A DNA stretch of 64,000 bases from Symsagittifera roscoffensis (Eukaryota; Xenacoelomorpha; Acoela; Convolutidae): contig NC_087062.1 in NCBI RefSeq assembly GCF_963678635.1, forward strand, positions 13,248,670 through 13,312,669, read 5' to 3'. Below, piece by piece: positions 11,298 to 22,800 of this stretch (position 1 is the first letter of the stretch; each line of letters starts with the position of its first letter). The translations under genes were made by a program, and so were the position numbers. Under the pieces are notes generated by a model. The model saw only the letters and a program-made list of their open reading frames with translations, was not told the DNA's origin and made no database searches.

Positions 11298-12325
11298 ATA
11301 ATTTTTCGAGGAGTTTTGCCTTCCGCATTTTTGTGCAGTTCAAGCATACGCACTTGGCAGCCCAAAGATTGATACCCTTACGCTGTCAGTTTTTGTAAAA
11401 TAAGACTGAAATAAAAAAACACCCATGCTTTTATATTCCTCCTCTCTTTGAAGGTCGGAAGAAAAAAAGAGTCCTTTTAATCAAAGTCTATGCTAGTGAA
11501 AAAAACATTGCCGTTAAATTTTGCACATGCTTGCATCATGACGTAGTCTTGTCTTAATTTCTACTTCGTTATAGCGTCATCGTAGTGCTTATCACAGTAA
11601 AAAAGTTGTAGTTCGAACCCATGAAGTGATTCAAGTTCAGCTGATATCCTTTATGATACCAATGTTCCAAATTTTTCACAAAAAAGAGGGGACCATTACC
11701 TCGTGTGTTTTTATCAGCCATTTTTTACTACCTTTAAAAATATGATTCCAAATTCACGCCTTTTAGCCGTGAATTGTGTTGTAGAAAAAGACCGAAAAAA
11801 ATCTCACTGTCGAAAAACCGAATATGAAATTGGTATTTCTCAGACTGAATTTAAAAAAAATAATCGAGGAGGGGCGTACATGGAGTATCTTTATCCCAGT
11901 CTACTGCAGTTTTTGAATCAAATTTTGTATTCAACAACAAACTTAAGTTTTTTTTCATATAATTCAATCGCTAATTTGGGGGAAAAAAACAAAAACAACT
12001 AAAAAACTTGATTTTTTTGAAGTCCTGTTGATAATTTTTGTTTTTCAGTTTTTTTTTGCTTCTTGAAAAGTTCCCTTTACTGTTAACGAAAATTTTCTGT
12101 TAGTTGCACAGCAACTGGCTGTTACATTTCCTACTTGTGACAGTTACATTTTTGAAATTAAAATGGAACATCATAATGCTAAAAAGACAAAAAAGTTATT
12201 TTTTTTGTTATTAGGTTACTTTGAGCGTATTGCCAGACTAAAGATATCTTTCTAACGCTGAAATTATTATACAATTGAAAATCTGAAAAAATGAAAATTT
12301 TTAAAATAGAAGTTATTTGCTATTT
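11298..12325. other. No confident gene
   Basis: One 99-codon plus frame (11703-12002) is Lys/Asn/Phe-rich with no domain, typical of AT-rich chance frames. A weak tRNA-like stretch at 11563-11627 is discussed among the rejected items. Confidence 0.4.
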
Positions 12326-13805
12326 TAGACTATGGATTTCTAAGAATAGATTGTGAGTAGCCCTCAAGCTCATGTTTTTTTTCTCATATCGAAGTCAGAA
12401 AAAAACTGCAAATGATGAATTTAATTGCAACAAGTTTCCTTCAAAAATTGAGAAAAAATCTAATGAAACGCTCATCAAACAATTGTCATACTTTGTTTGC
12501 CGGGCTCATTTTGGGTGTTTATTTTCTTAAACTTTAGTCAAAATGAACGCACATTTAGATTTAGCTTTTCAGTTGAACAATTATATATAAAAAACCTCTT
12601 CGGTCTTTTAAATCAAACACAAATTACAAAAAGCGTTAAAGAAAAAGCGGAAATTTTGTTCCAGACTGTACGCATGTAACCTAAGTTTAAACCTGATTTT
12701 CTCATGTTTTACTAACTCACAAGATAATTGCTCTTATAAAAAATCTGCAACTCAATTATTATACAAGAAAACTTTTGGAAATTAATGTTCTGAGTTTTCA
12801 TGATTCATAGCAATTTTTTGTTGCATTTCGAAATCATCATCAAAAGGTAAAGAATTTTATTCGAAATATTGAGACAGACTCGCTGAATAATAATCAATTT
12901 TTTTGGTTTGTTTTTGTTAGACTCAATAAAGCTCATATATAATTGTTTATAATTGATTCGAATTGGTTTCTCATGCCAATAGATTTTATATCGTTATAAT
13001 CCATTATAATAGATTAAAATTGATCAAAACGATTTTTTAGGGCTAATGAGCAAAGTTATCTCATTTCCCACTTCGTGCAATTGCTCTGTTTTATGTTTCA
13101 AAAACTTTAACGCATCACATAGTATTTTAAGTTTGTAAAACTTCTCTGTTTTTTTTTCAATTTGGCAGTTTAACATGGGCAGTTTAACATCGACAGCTTA
13201 GCTCTACCACCTCTTCTAAACCCCTCTCTCCAGTTTCGCCCTCCCCAGGTGGAGTTCACAATGATTAGCCCCCCTATTTTATCACGTTGGACGTTGGGGG
13301 AGGTAATTTGTAAACTGGGAGAGGAGTGAACCAGATGTGAAAGATGAAAAAATTACCAGAAAAAATAAGAACATTGCCTTCTTCTTTTTTCGTTTCATGT
13401 TAACTCATATATAAATCACAATTTATTTTGATTCGTCAATATTTGCAAAAAATGCATCAACCTGAGCAAACAGTTTTTCTGCAGAAACCAATCAATTAAA
13501 ATATTTGTTTTTGGAAAAAAATATTTTCATTGATATATGTTGAGAAACAAAATCGGTTATAATGGAATTGAAATCGATTATGATGGATTATTTCATTATA
13601 AAAAAAGTTTATTATAATCCATTAGAATTGACTTTAAGTTTTGTATCTGGGGTCTAAAATCGATTATATTGTTTAATATTTTTGTCACTAATTTTTCATT
13701 ATAATCAATTATTGACAAAACTTTTTATCAGCGAAATTCATTACGCTCTTCGCACAGGGTTTTTATTGATATTAATCAAATTTAATGGATTTTAGTGTCA
13801 AGTGG
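12326..13805. repeat. AT-rich dispersed repeat, copy 2 (longest)
   Basis: Begins with the same TTAGACTATGGATTTC as copy 1. It continues through the GC-rich module (about 13160-13330) and then a 450-base AT-rich tail shared with copy 3, with GATTATAATGG / CCATTATAATC-type inverted words. Copies 2 and 3 abut with a spacing of 1123 bases, forming a tandem pair. The 60-codon frame shared with copy 1 (12497-12679 versus 10216-10398) is repeat-derived. Confidence 0.75.
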
Positions 13806-14930
13806 AAGTTTAAACCTGATTTTCTCATGTTTTACTAACTCACAAGATAATTGCTCTTATAAAAAATCTGCAATTCAATTATTATACAAGAAATTTTTTG
13901 GAAATTAATGTTCTGAGTTTTCATGATTCATAGCAATTTTTTGTTGCATTTCGAAATCATCATCAAAAGGTAAAGAATTTTATTCGAAATATTGAGACAG
14001 ACTCGCTGAATAATAATCAATTTTTTTTGGTTCGTTTTTGTTAGACTCAATAAAGCTCATATATAATTGTTTATAATTGATTCGAATTGGTTTCTCATGC
14101 CAATAGATTTTATATCGTTATAATCCATTATAATAGATTAAAATTGATCAAAACGATTTTTTAGGGCTAATGAGCAAAGTTATCTCATTTCCTACTTCGT
14201 GCAATTGCTCTGTTTTATGTTTCAAAAACTTTAACGCATCACATAGTATTTTAAGTTTGTAAATCTTCTCTGTTTTTTTTTCAATTTGGCAGTTTAACAT
14301 GGGCAGTTTAACATCGACAGCTTAGCTCTACCAACTCTTCTAAACCCCTCTCTCCAGTTTCGCCCTCCCCAGGTGGAGTTCACAATGATTAGCCCCCCTA
14401 TTTTATCACGTTGGACGTTGGGGGAGGTAATTTGTAAACTGGGAGAGGAGTGAAACAGATGTGAAAGATGAAAAAATTACCAGAAAAAATAAGAACATTG
14501 CCTTCTTCTTTTTTCGTTTCATGTTACCTCATATGTAAATCACAATTTATTTTGATTCGTCAATATTTGCAAAAAATGCATCAACTTGAGCAAACAGTTT
14601 TTCTGCAGAAACCAATCAATTAAAATATTTGTTTTTGGAAAAAAATATTTTCATTGATATATGTTGAGAAACAAAATCGGTTATAATGGATAATGGAATT
14701 GAAATCGAATATGATGGATTATTTCATTATAAAAAAAGTTTATTATAATCCATTAAAATTGACTTTAAGTTTTGTAACTGGGGTCTAAAATCGATTATAT
14801 TGTTTAATATTTTTGTCACTAATTTTTCATTATAATCGATTATTGACAAAACTTTTTATCAGCGAAATTCATTACGCTCTTCGCACTGGGTTTTTATTGA
14901 TATTAATCAAATTTAATGGATTTTAGTATC
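13806..14930. repeat. AT-rich dispersed repeat, copy 3
   Basis: Tandem partner of copy 2, aligned from AAGTTTAAACCTG (13806 versus 12683) to the phrase CAAATTTAATGGATTTTAGT at the end. It lacks the first ~360 bases of copies 1 and 2. Confidence 0.75.
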
Positions 14931-15295
14931 AAAATTGTTGGGCAATACAATTGATTATAGAAGCCAGTTGTAAAACTTAAATCAATTTTGAATAGATTAC
15001 AATTTTCGTCACAAAAATGTCCGAAAATCCCATTTTCCTTCTAGAATAAATGAATTTTTTCTCTACCTAAATCCATGAATATGACTTTTTTTCTTCTCAG
15101 AAATCTGTTTTGATTGAATGTTTTCTTCAGAAAATGCTTTTACTCAGCTTGCTTATTCAATTTTCTGTTTTTCTGCAAAGTTATGAAAAATTGAAAAATT
15201 TTTTGAACTAAATGTTAATCAACAAGAAAAAACTAACTAAACTCACAAAATCATGTTTTTTTTTCTGGCTATTTTTTTTCTTGTACCACTTCTGT
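14931..15295. other. No gene seen
   Basis: AT-rich, without a supported feature. Confidence 0.35.
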
Positions 15296-15495
15296 TTACT
15301 TCCCCTCCCAGTTTACAGTTTACCCCCTCTTAATTTGCTTACCATTGAACGGGGGAAACTACCCCCCCCCCAAAAAAAAAAACACGTGGAGGGAGGGGGT
15401 AAAGAGGGGAAGGGATTTAGAAGACGCGAAAACACCCCACCCCCACATTCAGTCAAGTAAACCCATTGCTTAAATAAAATGTTAAACTGCCAAAT
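15296..15495 (-). repeat. Inverted relic of the GC-rich repeat module
   Basis: On the minus strand it starts GGCAGTTTAACAT and ends with GTAAACTGTAAACTGGGAGG, the same landmarks as 10884-11040, 13160-13330 and 14287-14450, in opposite orientation and strongly diverged. It contains long C and A homopolymers (15361-15382). Overlapping frames on both strands here are repeat artefacts. Confidence 0.5.
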
Positions 15496-16343
15496 TAAAA
15501 AAGTCGGCAAATTTTGAAGTCCAGTTTTTTTTGAAACGTTGAACCTGGCAGTTGCACAAAGCATCAATCAGGAAATGAGAAAGTTTGCAAGTTTCATCAA
15601 AAACCCCTGAAAAAATACCCTTAAAATGTTTTATAATCGAGTATATTTGAAAATTTCTGAGAATGACAATAAAAATCTAACAAGACTGCTCGTATCAGGG
15701 CGAAGCCCTGAAAGTTCCGACTGCCTTTTAACGTTTATGTAGCAGTAATAATATAAACAACAAAAAAAAATTAAAAGAAATAAAATAAAATGAAAATGTT
15801 TTTTTTTTCTAAAATTTGAAAATTTTTCTCTGAAAATCATCCCCCCACACGCCATATAAAGTAAAAAAACAAAAAATTTCGCTCCTTGTAACAAATCAAC
15901 TATGGCAAATAAGCTTCTTTCAACCAATTTGGAACAATTTCTGAGACGGATTAAATCTCCGCTTACGCGTTAATAGCTCGAATTATATCGCGCGTTAATT
16001 GTCCCAAATTGGTCAAAATGGCCAAAATGGCAATCTTTAAACCCTCATAACTTTACGAAAAATGATCACAGGTAAAATATCTTTTCAAATTTAAGCTCAA
16101 GACAACAATAGCTTTCGAATGATGTAAAAAATTTCTGTCAAAAATTGCTAGTTAAAAAGTCGAAATTTGTCTGAAGAAAAAAAAAACCCACCCCGAGCAC
16201 AAATATTCCGTTACTTTCGTATCGAAAGTCGGAACAATAAAATTTATTTTTATCCAAAAAACTCCAGTGCGGGTCAGTATTTTTCTCAAGTGTTATTCAT
16301 TTTAGAACTTGGAGCTAGTGGCGAGAGTAAACAACCTACAAAG
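15496..16343. other. Upstream region of the large GTPase-like locus
   Basis: AT-rich with homopolymer runs. A minus frame of 98 codons (15631-15927) has no recognised domain. The GTPase locus promoter should lie here, but I can identify no element with confidence. CATATAAAG at 15853-15861 is the only TATA-like word I noticed. Confidence 0.35.
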
Positions 16344-16829
16344 ATGGCGCTTTCCGGCAGCTCTGGTGACAAGATTCGGCTTCCAGAAACGCCAAGTTTT
16401 GAAACGAAGCTGGACAATGTTTTGAGCAAAACGAAGTTAGACCTGTCAACAAAAAGCTGGATTCAAAGCAATTTTTACTCTTGTGATAGCACAGACGATT
16501 TTATTGAACAAATCAAAACTCTTGAAAAAAAGAACCTTCGAATCTTGTTCAATCAATTCGATTCAGAACGGGGGGCTCTCCTGAAAAACTTGAAAGATAT
16601 TGGCATTGAACGAAGTCAAGTTGAGAGCTCAAATCTCATGTTTCACTGGTTTAAAGGCCACGAAAGCTTTGAAACATTTTTGAAAACCGATGAAGCCAAA
16701 TCATGGTTTTCGAAACACGAAATTGATAACATTTCCGTAAAAGTCCGAAACTTAACTAACAAATGCGATACGACAGAAAAATCTCTTAACATACTGAGAA
16801 AAAACTTGAAGGAGCGACTGAAAAAATGA
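16344..16829 (+). CDS. Short ORF overlapping the giant GTPase-like gene
   Basis: Open frame of 161 codons from the ATG at 16344, which has a good context (ACAAAGATGG). The frame is open upstream to 16167, but that part is Lys/Asn-rich and less convincing. The protein is hydrophilic and mostly helical in character, with FYSCDSTDDFIEQIKTLEK and a basic C-terminus. I recognise no named domain; a helical adaptor-type fold is possible but unproven. Its TGA overlaps the ATG of the next frame as ATGA, just after a run of six A. It may be the true N-terminus of the downstream protein, separated by a one-base slip in the A run, or a small upstream protein with termination-reinitiation. I favour a fused N-terminus, with modest confidence. 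Confidence 0.6.
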   Translation: MALSGSSGDKIRLPETPSFETKLDNVLSKTKLDLSTKSWIQSNFYSCDSTDDFIEQIKTLEKKNLRILFNQFDSERGALLKNLKDIGIERSQVESSNLMFHWFKGHESFETFLKTDEAKSWFSKHEIDNISVKVRNLTNKCDTTEKSLNILRKNLKERLKK

Positions 16830-19800
16830 ACATCAATGACGTAGCTATCACGTGGTTACTAACACAGTGCAACAAAACGGACAGCTTAGAGGCCAGTTTA
16901 GAGAGATGCAATTACCTGAACGAAAAGGAAAAAAGTCAAGTAAAAAATCTTCTGGCTGATGATTTACGTAAATTGATACTTAGGAGCTCAAGCAGGACCG
17001 GTACTAGTTCAATGCAACTGTCCTCGGAAATGGAACGTCAACAGCCCAATACATCAATATCAGGCACAGATTTTTCAACTCGATCAGATCGTCTGGTAAG
17101 CCGCTTTCACGACAGCGAAAAGAAGCCCCTTAAAGCTTCAGAACAACCAAGTTCAAGCAAAATGGCTGAAGAAGTTAATGATGATATCACGAGAAAATCT
17201 CCAAAACTAGCCGGTGAAAGAAAAGCAACATCAGAAGCTGCCCAAAAACAAGCCGAAAACCCATTGATAAGGATTGGGATAGAAGAGAGTTTGAGTGAAG
17301 TCACATCAGAGAAACTCAATGAAGGAAAAAGTATTGCATCAGAAGTTTTTAGCCATGTGAGCTCGAAAACATCGGATCACACTAATTCCAGTAGTATTGA
17401 CTGTTCCAGTGAGCCAAGCACTGAAAGCGAATACGAGTCGAGTGATGACAATTCTGTTCAATTGGACAGTCCCAAATGGTCGTATGTTGAACTTTCCCAA
17501 GATTATGCTCACACGACAAGCTCCATGTCAAACGCCGAAAAACTGCAGACGCCGAAAAACCAAGTAAAAATTGTCCCACTGCTTTTGTGTACAGAACAAT
17601 TTCAAGATAACTCAAAAGTATACAAATTTGAAATTGAAAATGACGGCTTCCAATATCTTACCTCATTGCTTTATTCAAATGACTCAACATTTTCATCAAA
17701 CGTGAACGAAGCTTATCTGGATTTAGACGGGTTGAATGAAAAATCGTTGAAGTTTGTGGGCTTAATGGGGCCAATCAAGGCAGTTGTTGGCGTTTTCGAG
17801 ACCCATTTCAATATTGAAGTTGTAGAGAGCATAAAAACACTGATGAAATTTGAGCAATCTGGCTTGTACATTATTAACATTGAGAACGAAGAGCACTTGT
17901 TTATAGTGTATTACTCCCGAAATGATGAAGATTTTGGCCTAGTTAGGAGGGAGTCAAAAATTGTTCATTTTTTGAGGTATTTGTGTGAATTAACAAACAA
18001 TGTGATACTTTGTCCAGTTGAGAACGGCAACGACATCTTCCCAAAAAGCTCAAACGACGCACCACGCATTCAAATATTTTCGTCCCGGGACACACGAGAA
18101 ACAGAGGCTTCTAAAGTGACTGTAACTGAATTAGGCTGCTTTCCGAACCAGTTATCAGAAGATGAGTTTTTTATTGCCTCTGAAACTGAAGTTCGTCTAA
18201 TATCGCAGCAATTGATACCACCAGCGACAGAAATTAAGCTCAAACGTGAAATAAAACATCTTAATGAGCTGAAAAATGTTATTGACACCAAGCAAATCGA
18301 AAACTTGTCTGCTATCAGTTCACAATTCAAAAGCCGCTTTGTCGAAACTTTTCATAATGAAGACTGGGGATCAATTGAACAATCAACCAGCAAAGACTGG
18401 AAGAAAGACAAAAATAGCTCAGAAGATCACAGTAAAAAGTTACTTTCAGAAGCAATTGCTCTCAGTTTGATAGAGCGGGTATTTCCCCTTGAGTATCAAG
18501 TGATTGCCAGTTACTTTTCTAAAAGGGACAATCCTCATTACGACATTTGGAAAATTCATTCAGATGATAAAAACATAATGAACGCATTAGCTGAAAAGCA
18601 CTTGGTTAAACTCGAACAAATTTTTAAAACCTCAGATGACTCAAGCAAAAATTCGATCAAAGCGCTTCTTTTGAAGGACATTCTTGAAGCCACCGAAAAC
18701 AAATACCAAAAATCAAAACTCAGAAAACAAAATTATCAGAAAATGAGGGCTGAAGCTGAAAACATTTTCAAGACAGATCTAGAAGTAAGCAAACTCATTG
18801 AACAAGAGGCAAAAAACGTATCGCAACAAGGAAATCGCAGCTGGATGGAAGATGAACTGCCGAAATTTGTCAAATATTTTTCCAAGAAGGTGAAAAAAGT
18901 TGGCTCTTCGGGACCTTCAAAAAATAAGTTTGCTGCATACTACAAGAAAACCCATGCCAAGCGGCGTGAACAGTTCAGAAGAAACAAAAGTGAACCACTT
19001 GCCACCATTTGGTTTCAAAATTACATAAAAAAACTTGGAAAACTCTCGAATGAAAAAATAATTTCAATAATGCCCACTGAAAACGGAAACGATGAGTACG
19101 AAATTGAATTCAGTGAAAAATGTCAAGTTCCTTCTCATCGACAACTGAAAATTTCTCTCATTGAAAGCGGAACTAGTCGCAAACCAGAGTTAGTGAAAGG
19201 AGACATGTGTACTTTGCAGGATCTCCGTTTTGAGCATATCGAAACGATTCAATTGGAAAGCAACTTTTCACTATTTGATGCTCACCCAACAGACAAGTCG
19301 TTTCTAATTTGTTTATTGAATAGAAGCGAAGACCAAATATCTGAAGTTCCACCAACACAAACGACGCAGCATCTCGCTAAAATACAAGTGATGCTAGAGG
19401 GAGGAGAATTTATTCCCATAAGACACAAAATCTCAGCAAGTAGTTTTGATAGCAAAAATCGACAACTAGCCATATTTTGCCAAGATAATCCAAGTAGCAT
19501 CAATTTGATCAGCTTTGGACCAAATTTTCGCAAAAGGACTCATGCAACTCAGATAGACTTGGAAAAGTTAGTTGGAGATGTGCACACTGTACAAATGTGT
19601 TTCCAACCTGAGAGTAGTTTTCTGTGGTTCTCTTGTCAGCACAACGTCAACACTGGAATCTACAAAATTAATCATGCCACAACTAAAATCGAGCCTATCG
19701 TTGAGATGAAGAAAAAGTCCGTCAAGCTATTATGCTTGCCTAGTGGCCAAACTATCCTTAATATTTTAGATTCAAATCAAATGCAATTAATAATGACAGC

Positions 19801-22800
19801 CACTGGAAATGTGCTAGCAAAACAATACTCCCTTCAAATAACTCCAAACAACCCTCAAATTGCTATGTTTGAAAGTTTGCTGCTTCAGATTCGGAACAAC
19901 AAAATATATGCAAGCAATATTTATATCACAAATGAAGAAGAAACTTCTCATAACGATATAGCTGCGACTGAAGCATATAAAAAGCAACCTTTCGAATGGC
20001 ATTGGATCCGCAGCATCTACTTCATGTTTGACAAGTTTCCTTCCAAAGATCTTCTCTCGACCAACCAAAGTATGACCCATATTTGGGTTGTAATATGCCC
20101 TAATGACTCCTCTCATTTTTCCAGTAATGTTCTTGATGAATTGATAGTTATCGAGGAAAAGTTGAAAGCAACTAATAAATCACTTCAATTCATGCAAATC
20201 CATGAAAGCAAGAGCAAATCGAACCATCTTACTAGTTTCTTGGAAAACAAATTAATTGAAAGCAAACCACTTGGCTCTTTCGTATTGAAATTGGTCACGT
20301 TTATTCCGTTGCAAATCGCCCGAGCTGAATCGAATCAGCTTGTTTTGATGAACGGCTTTGAGCCACTAAACTTAAATCAGGTGAAAAACACTTTTGAACT
20401 TTCAAACTTGATTAGTTTCGGTTTATACGAAACGGTTTTCAAAATGTGGACGGGCGATGTGAAAGTAATTTCTTCTATGGGAAAACAGAGCACAGGAAAA
20501 AGCTACACCCTGAACCATTTGACTGGGTTGTCTTTCAATATATCCGGGGCAAGGTGTACAGACGGATGCTGGATGTCTCTTAAATTAACGTATGATTGCA
20601 TGTACGTAATTCTAGACTTTGAAGGTATTGGAAGTATTGAAAGAACCGATCAAGAGGACATGCTTCTCTCGCTGCTAAATAGTGCTATCTCTAGCATCAC
20701 ACTTTTAAAGTGCGATAAACGATGGGAGCGCGATATGGAGAGGCTCTTTCGTAACATGAATATGGGTTGCAATCATTTAAAAGGCGCCGATGATCTGTTT
20801 CGAGGTCTGTTCTTGATAATTATTAACGATGTTGATGAGAGCGGTCATGATGAGACTTCCAATGAGTTTAAAGAAAAAATTGAGTCGGCGAAGAAAAGTC
20901 ATGAAACCAATTTTTTATCGACACTGTTCAAAAGAGGGTATAGTATTTATCCTTTTCCAGAGTTCAAAACAAAGGCATATTATAATTACACCGAAAAGTT
21001 ACTTTCAGAAGTGCAAATTTCTATTCCGCCTCTTTTTAGTGGCGGCGAGAGTTTCATGAGATCCATAAAACTACTGCTTGCAAAACTGACAATAGGCGAT
21101 TTCACGCCACTGGGAAAGCAACAGTTTGACGAGAGACTCTGGTTTCTTCAATCAAAATTTCTGTGCGCAATGAATTTTGGACAATTATCCAGCAAAGTTC
21201 CGAAAACAAAAGATCATCGGCTCACAAAAATTGGTGACTATAAATTTGAAATAAAAGATAAAAACAATATAGAGTTTGCTTCTAGCGGCCGAGTGACTAT
21301 TAATGATCTAGAACTGACATTTTCAGAAGACATTTTGGCGTGCATTGTGGTTCAGTTTCTAGATATAATGCCTCTTTCCAATCAAAACGTGAACCAATGG
21401 CGAAATTGTCTGGAAAATTTTGCACTTGAGTGCATTCAGTTCAGATTCGAGCGTGTCCGTATATGGTTGACTGAAAACTTGAAGCCTTGGCAAAATAGTG
21501 AAAACTCTGAAATAGTAGATTTGATCGAAAATATGTTCGAAACCTGGAGAGAATTTTGCTATAGATACCAGGAGTCGTACCGTTTCTGCGACGAGACTTG
21601 TGCAAAGTGCTTTATGAAATGTACACAGAAACTTAACCATGCTTCGGATATTGATCATGAATGCTCGACTGATCACAAATGCGACCAAATTTGCTGCCAC
21701 TGCCAATCGCAGTCGCCGCAGGCAAACTTTCTATGCGGACTGAAGTTTGGCCACGAGGGAAAGCACAATTGTATGCAGACTAAGCATGTTTGCAACGAGC
21801 CATGTAAGTACAGTTCTCTCAGTGGTTGCAAAGAAAAATGTCAAATAGACGCTGATCACAGCGGGGATCACAAATGCAGCCAGAAGAGTCACAAATGCAA
21901 ATATTCATGCAGCCTCGAAACATGCTTTGGTATTTGTGTTGTTGAGGCAGAAACTCCTCATTTGGTGCATAAGTGTAATAAAACTAGCTGTGAAGAAAAC
22001 TGTACTGTCGACGGATGTCCCAACAAATGTGTTGCTGAAGATCATTTTCATGGTACTACCATGGGATATCGATTCAGAACAGAGCAAAACCTACCTGATA
22101 TAAAGCAAAACAATTACCAAAGCCACTTCTGTGGGAAGGAACATGCCTGCAAACAAAAATGTCAGAAGAAAGGCTTCTGCCACAAGGTAGTAGAGAAAAC
22201 TGAAGAAGAGTCAACTTATCAGGGAAAAAAGTCTAGTTTCAACTACAATTTGAAGTTTAAAGAAGTCGGTAAAAAAATGCCATGTCGGGTAAAAATTCTT
22301 CCATTCGAAGAGCACCACAAAGGTGACCATGCTTGTTCCGCGATATCGCATAGCTGCACAGAGCAATGTCCCACATGTGACAATTATTGCAACAAACCTG
22401 TTGAACATCAAACGAGTGGAAAAGATGTTTTACATGATACGAGTCACGGAAACATGGTGAAAAGGTACTTTCTCGCAAATCATGATGAGTTTGATATTGG
22501 AGCGCACAAATATGCTGTTGGGGAATCTTCAGTCGCAGAAATGTGTCATATTTTCTGCAATGAGTTGGGTAGAGGTCACACACATGTAGTAGACTGCCAG
22601 AGGGAAAGCAATGATGAAGCGAGTTGCGAGATAAAGGGGGAGAAAAGACACCAAACAGCTAAGTACTTCCCTGACATAACCAAAGATAAGGATTTAATGA
22701 CACATCATGCCTACTGGACGTCCATTCAATTCAAAGATCCCTGCAACCGTTCAGCTCTTCAAGACTTCAGCAGATGTCCGGTGTTTTGCAGTTCAGAGGA

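Noticed and set aside
11563-11627. tRNA-like segment with TAGCGTCATCGTAGTGC and GTTCGAACCC
   Set aside because: D-arm and T-loop look tRNA-like, but acceptor, anticodon and T stems cannot be satisfied together. At best a decayed tRNA or SINE.
21359-21706. 115-codon minus ORF inside the GTPase-like gene
   Set aside because: Shadow frame of a long, domain-supported plus-strand gene.
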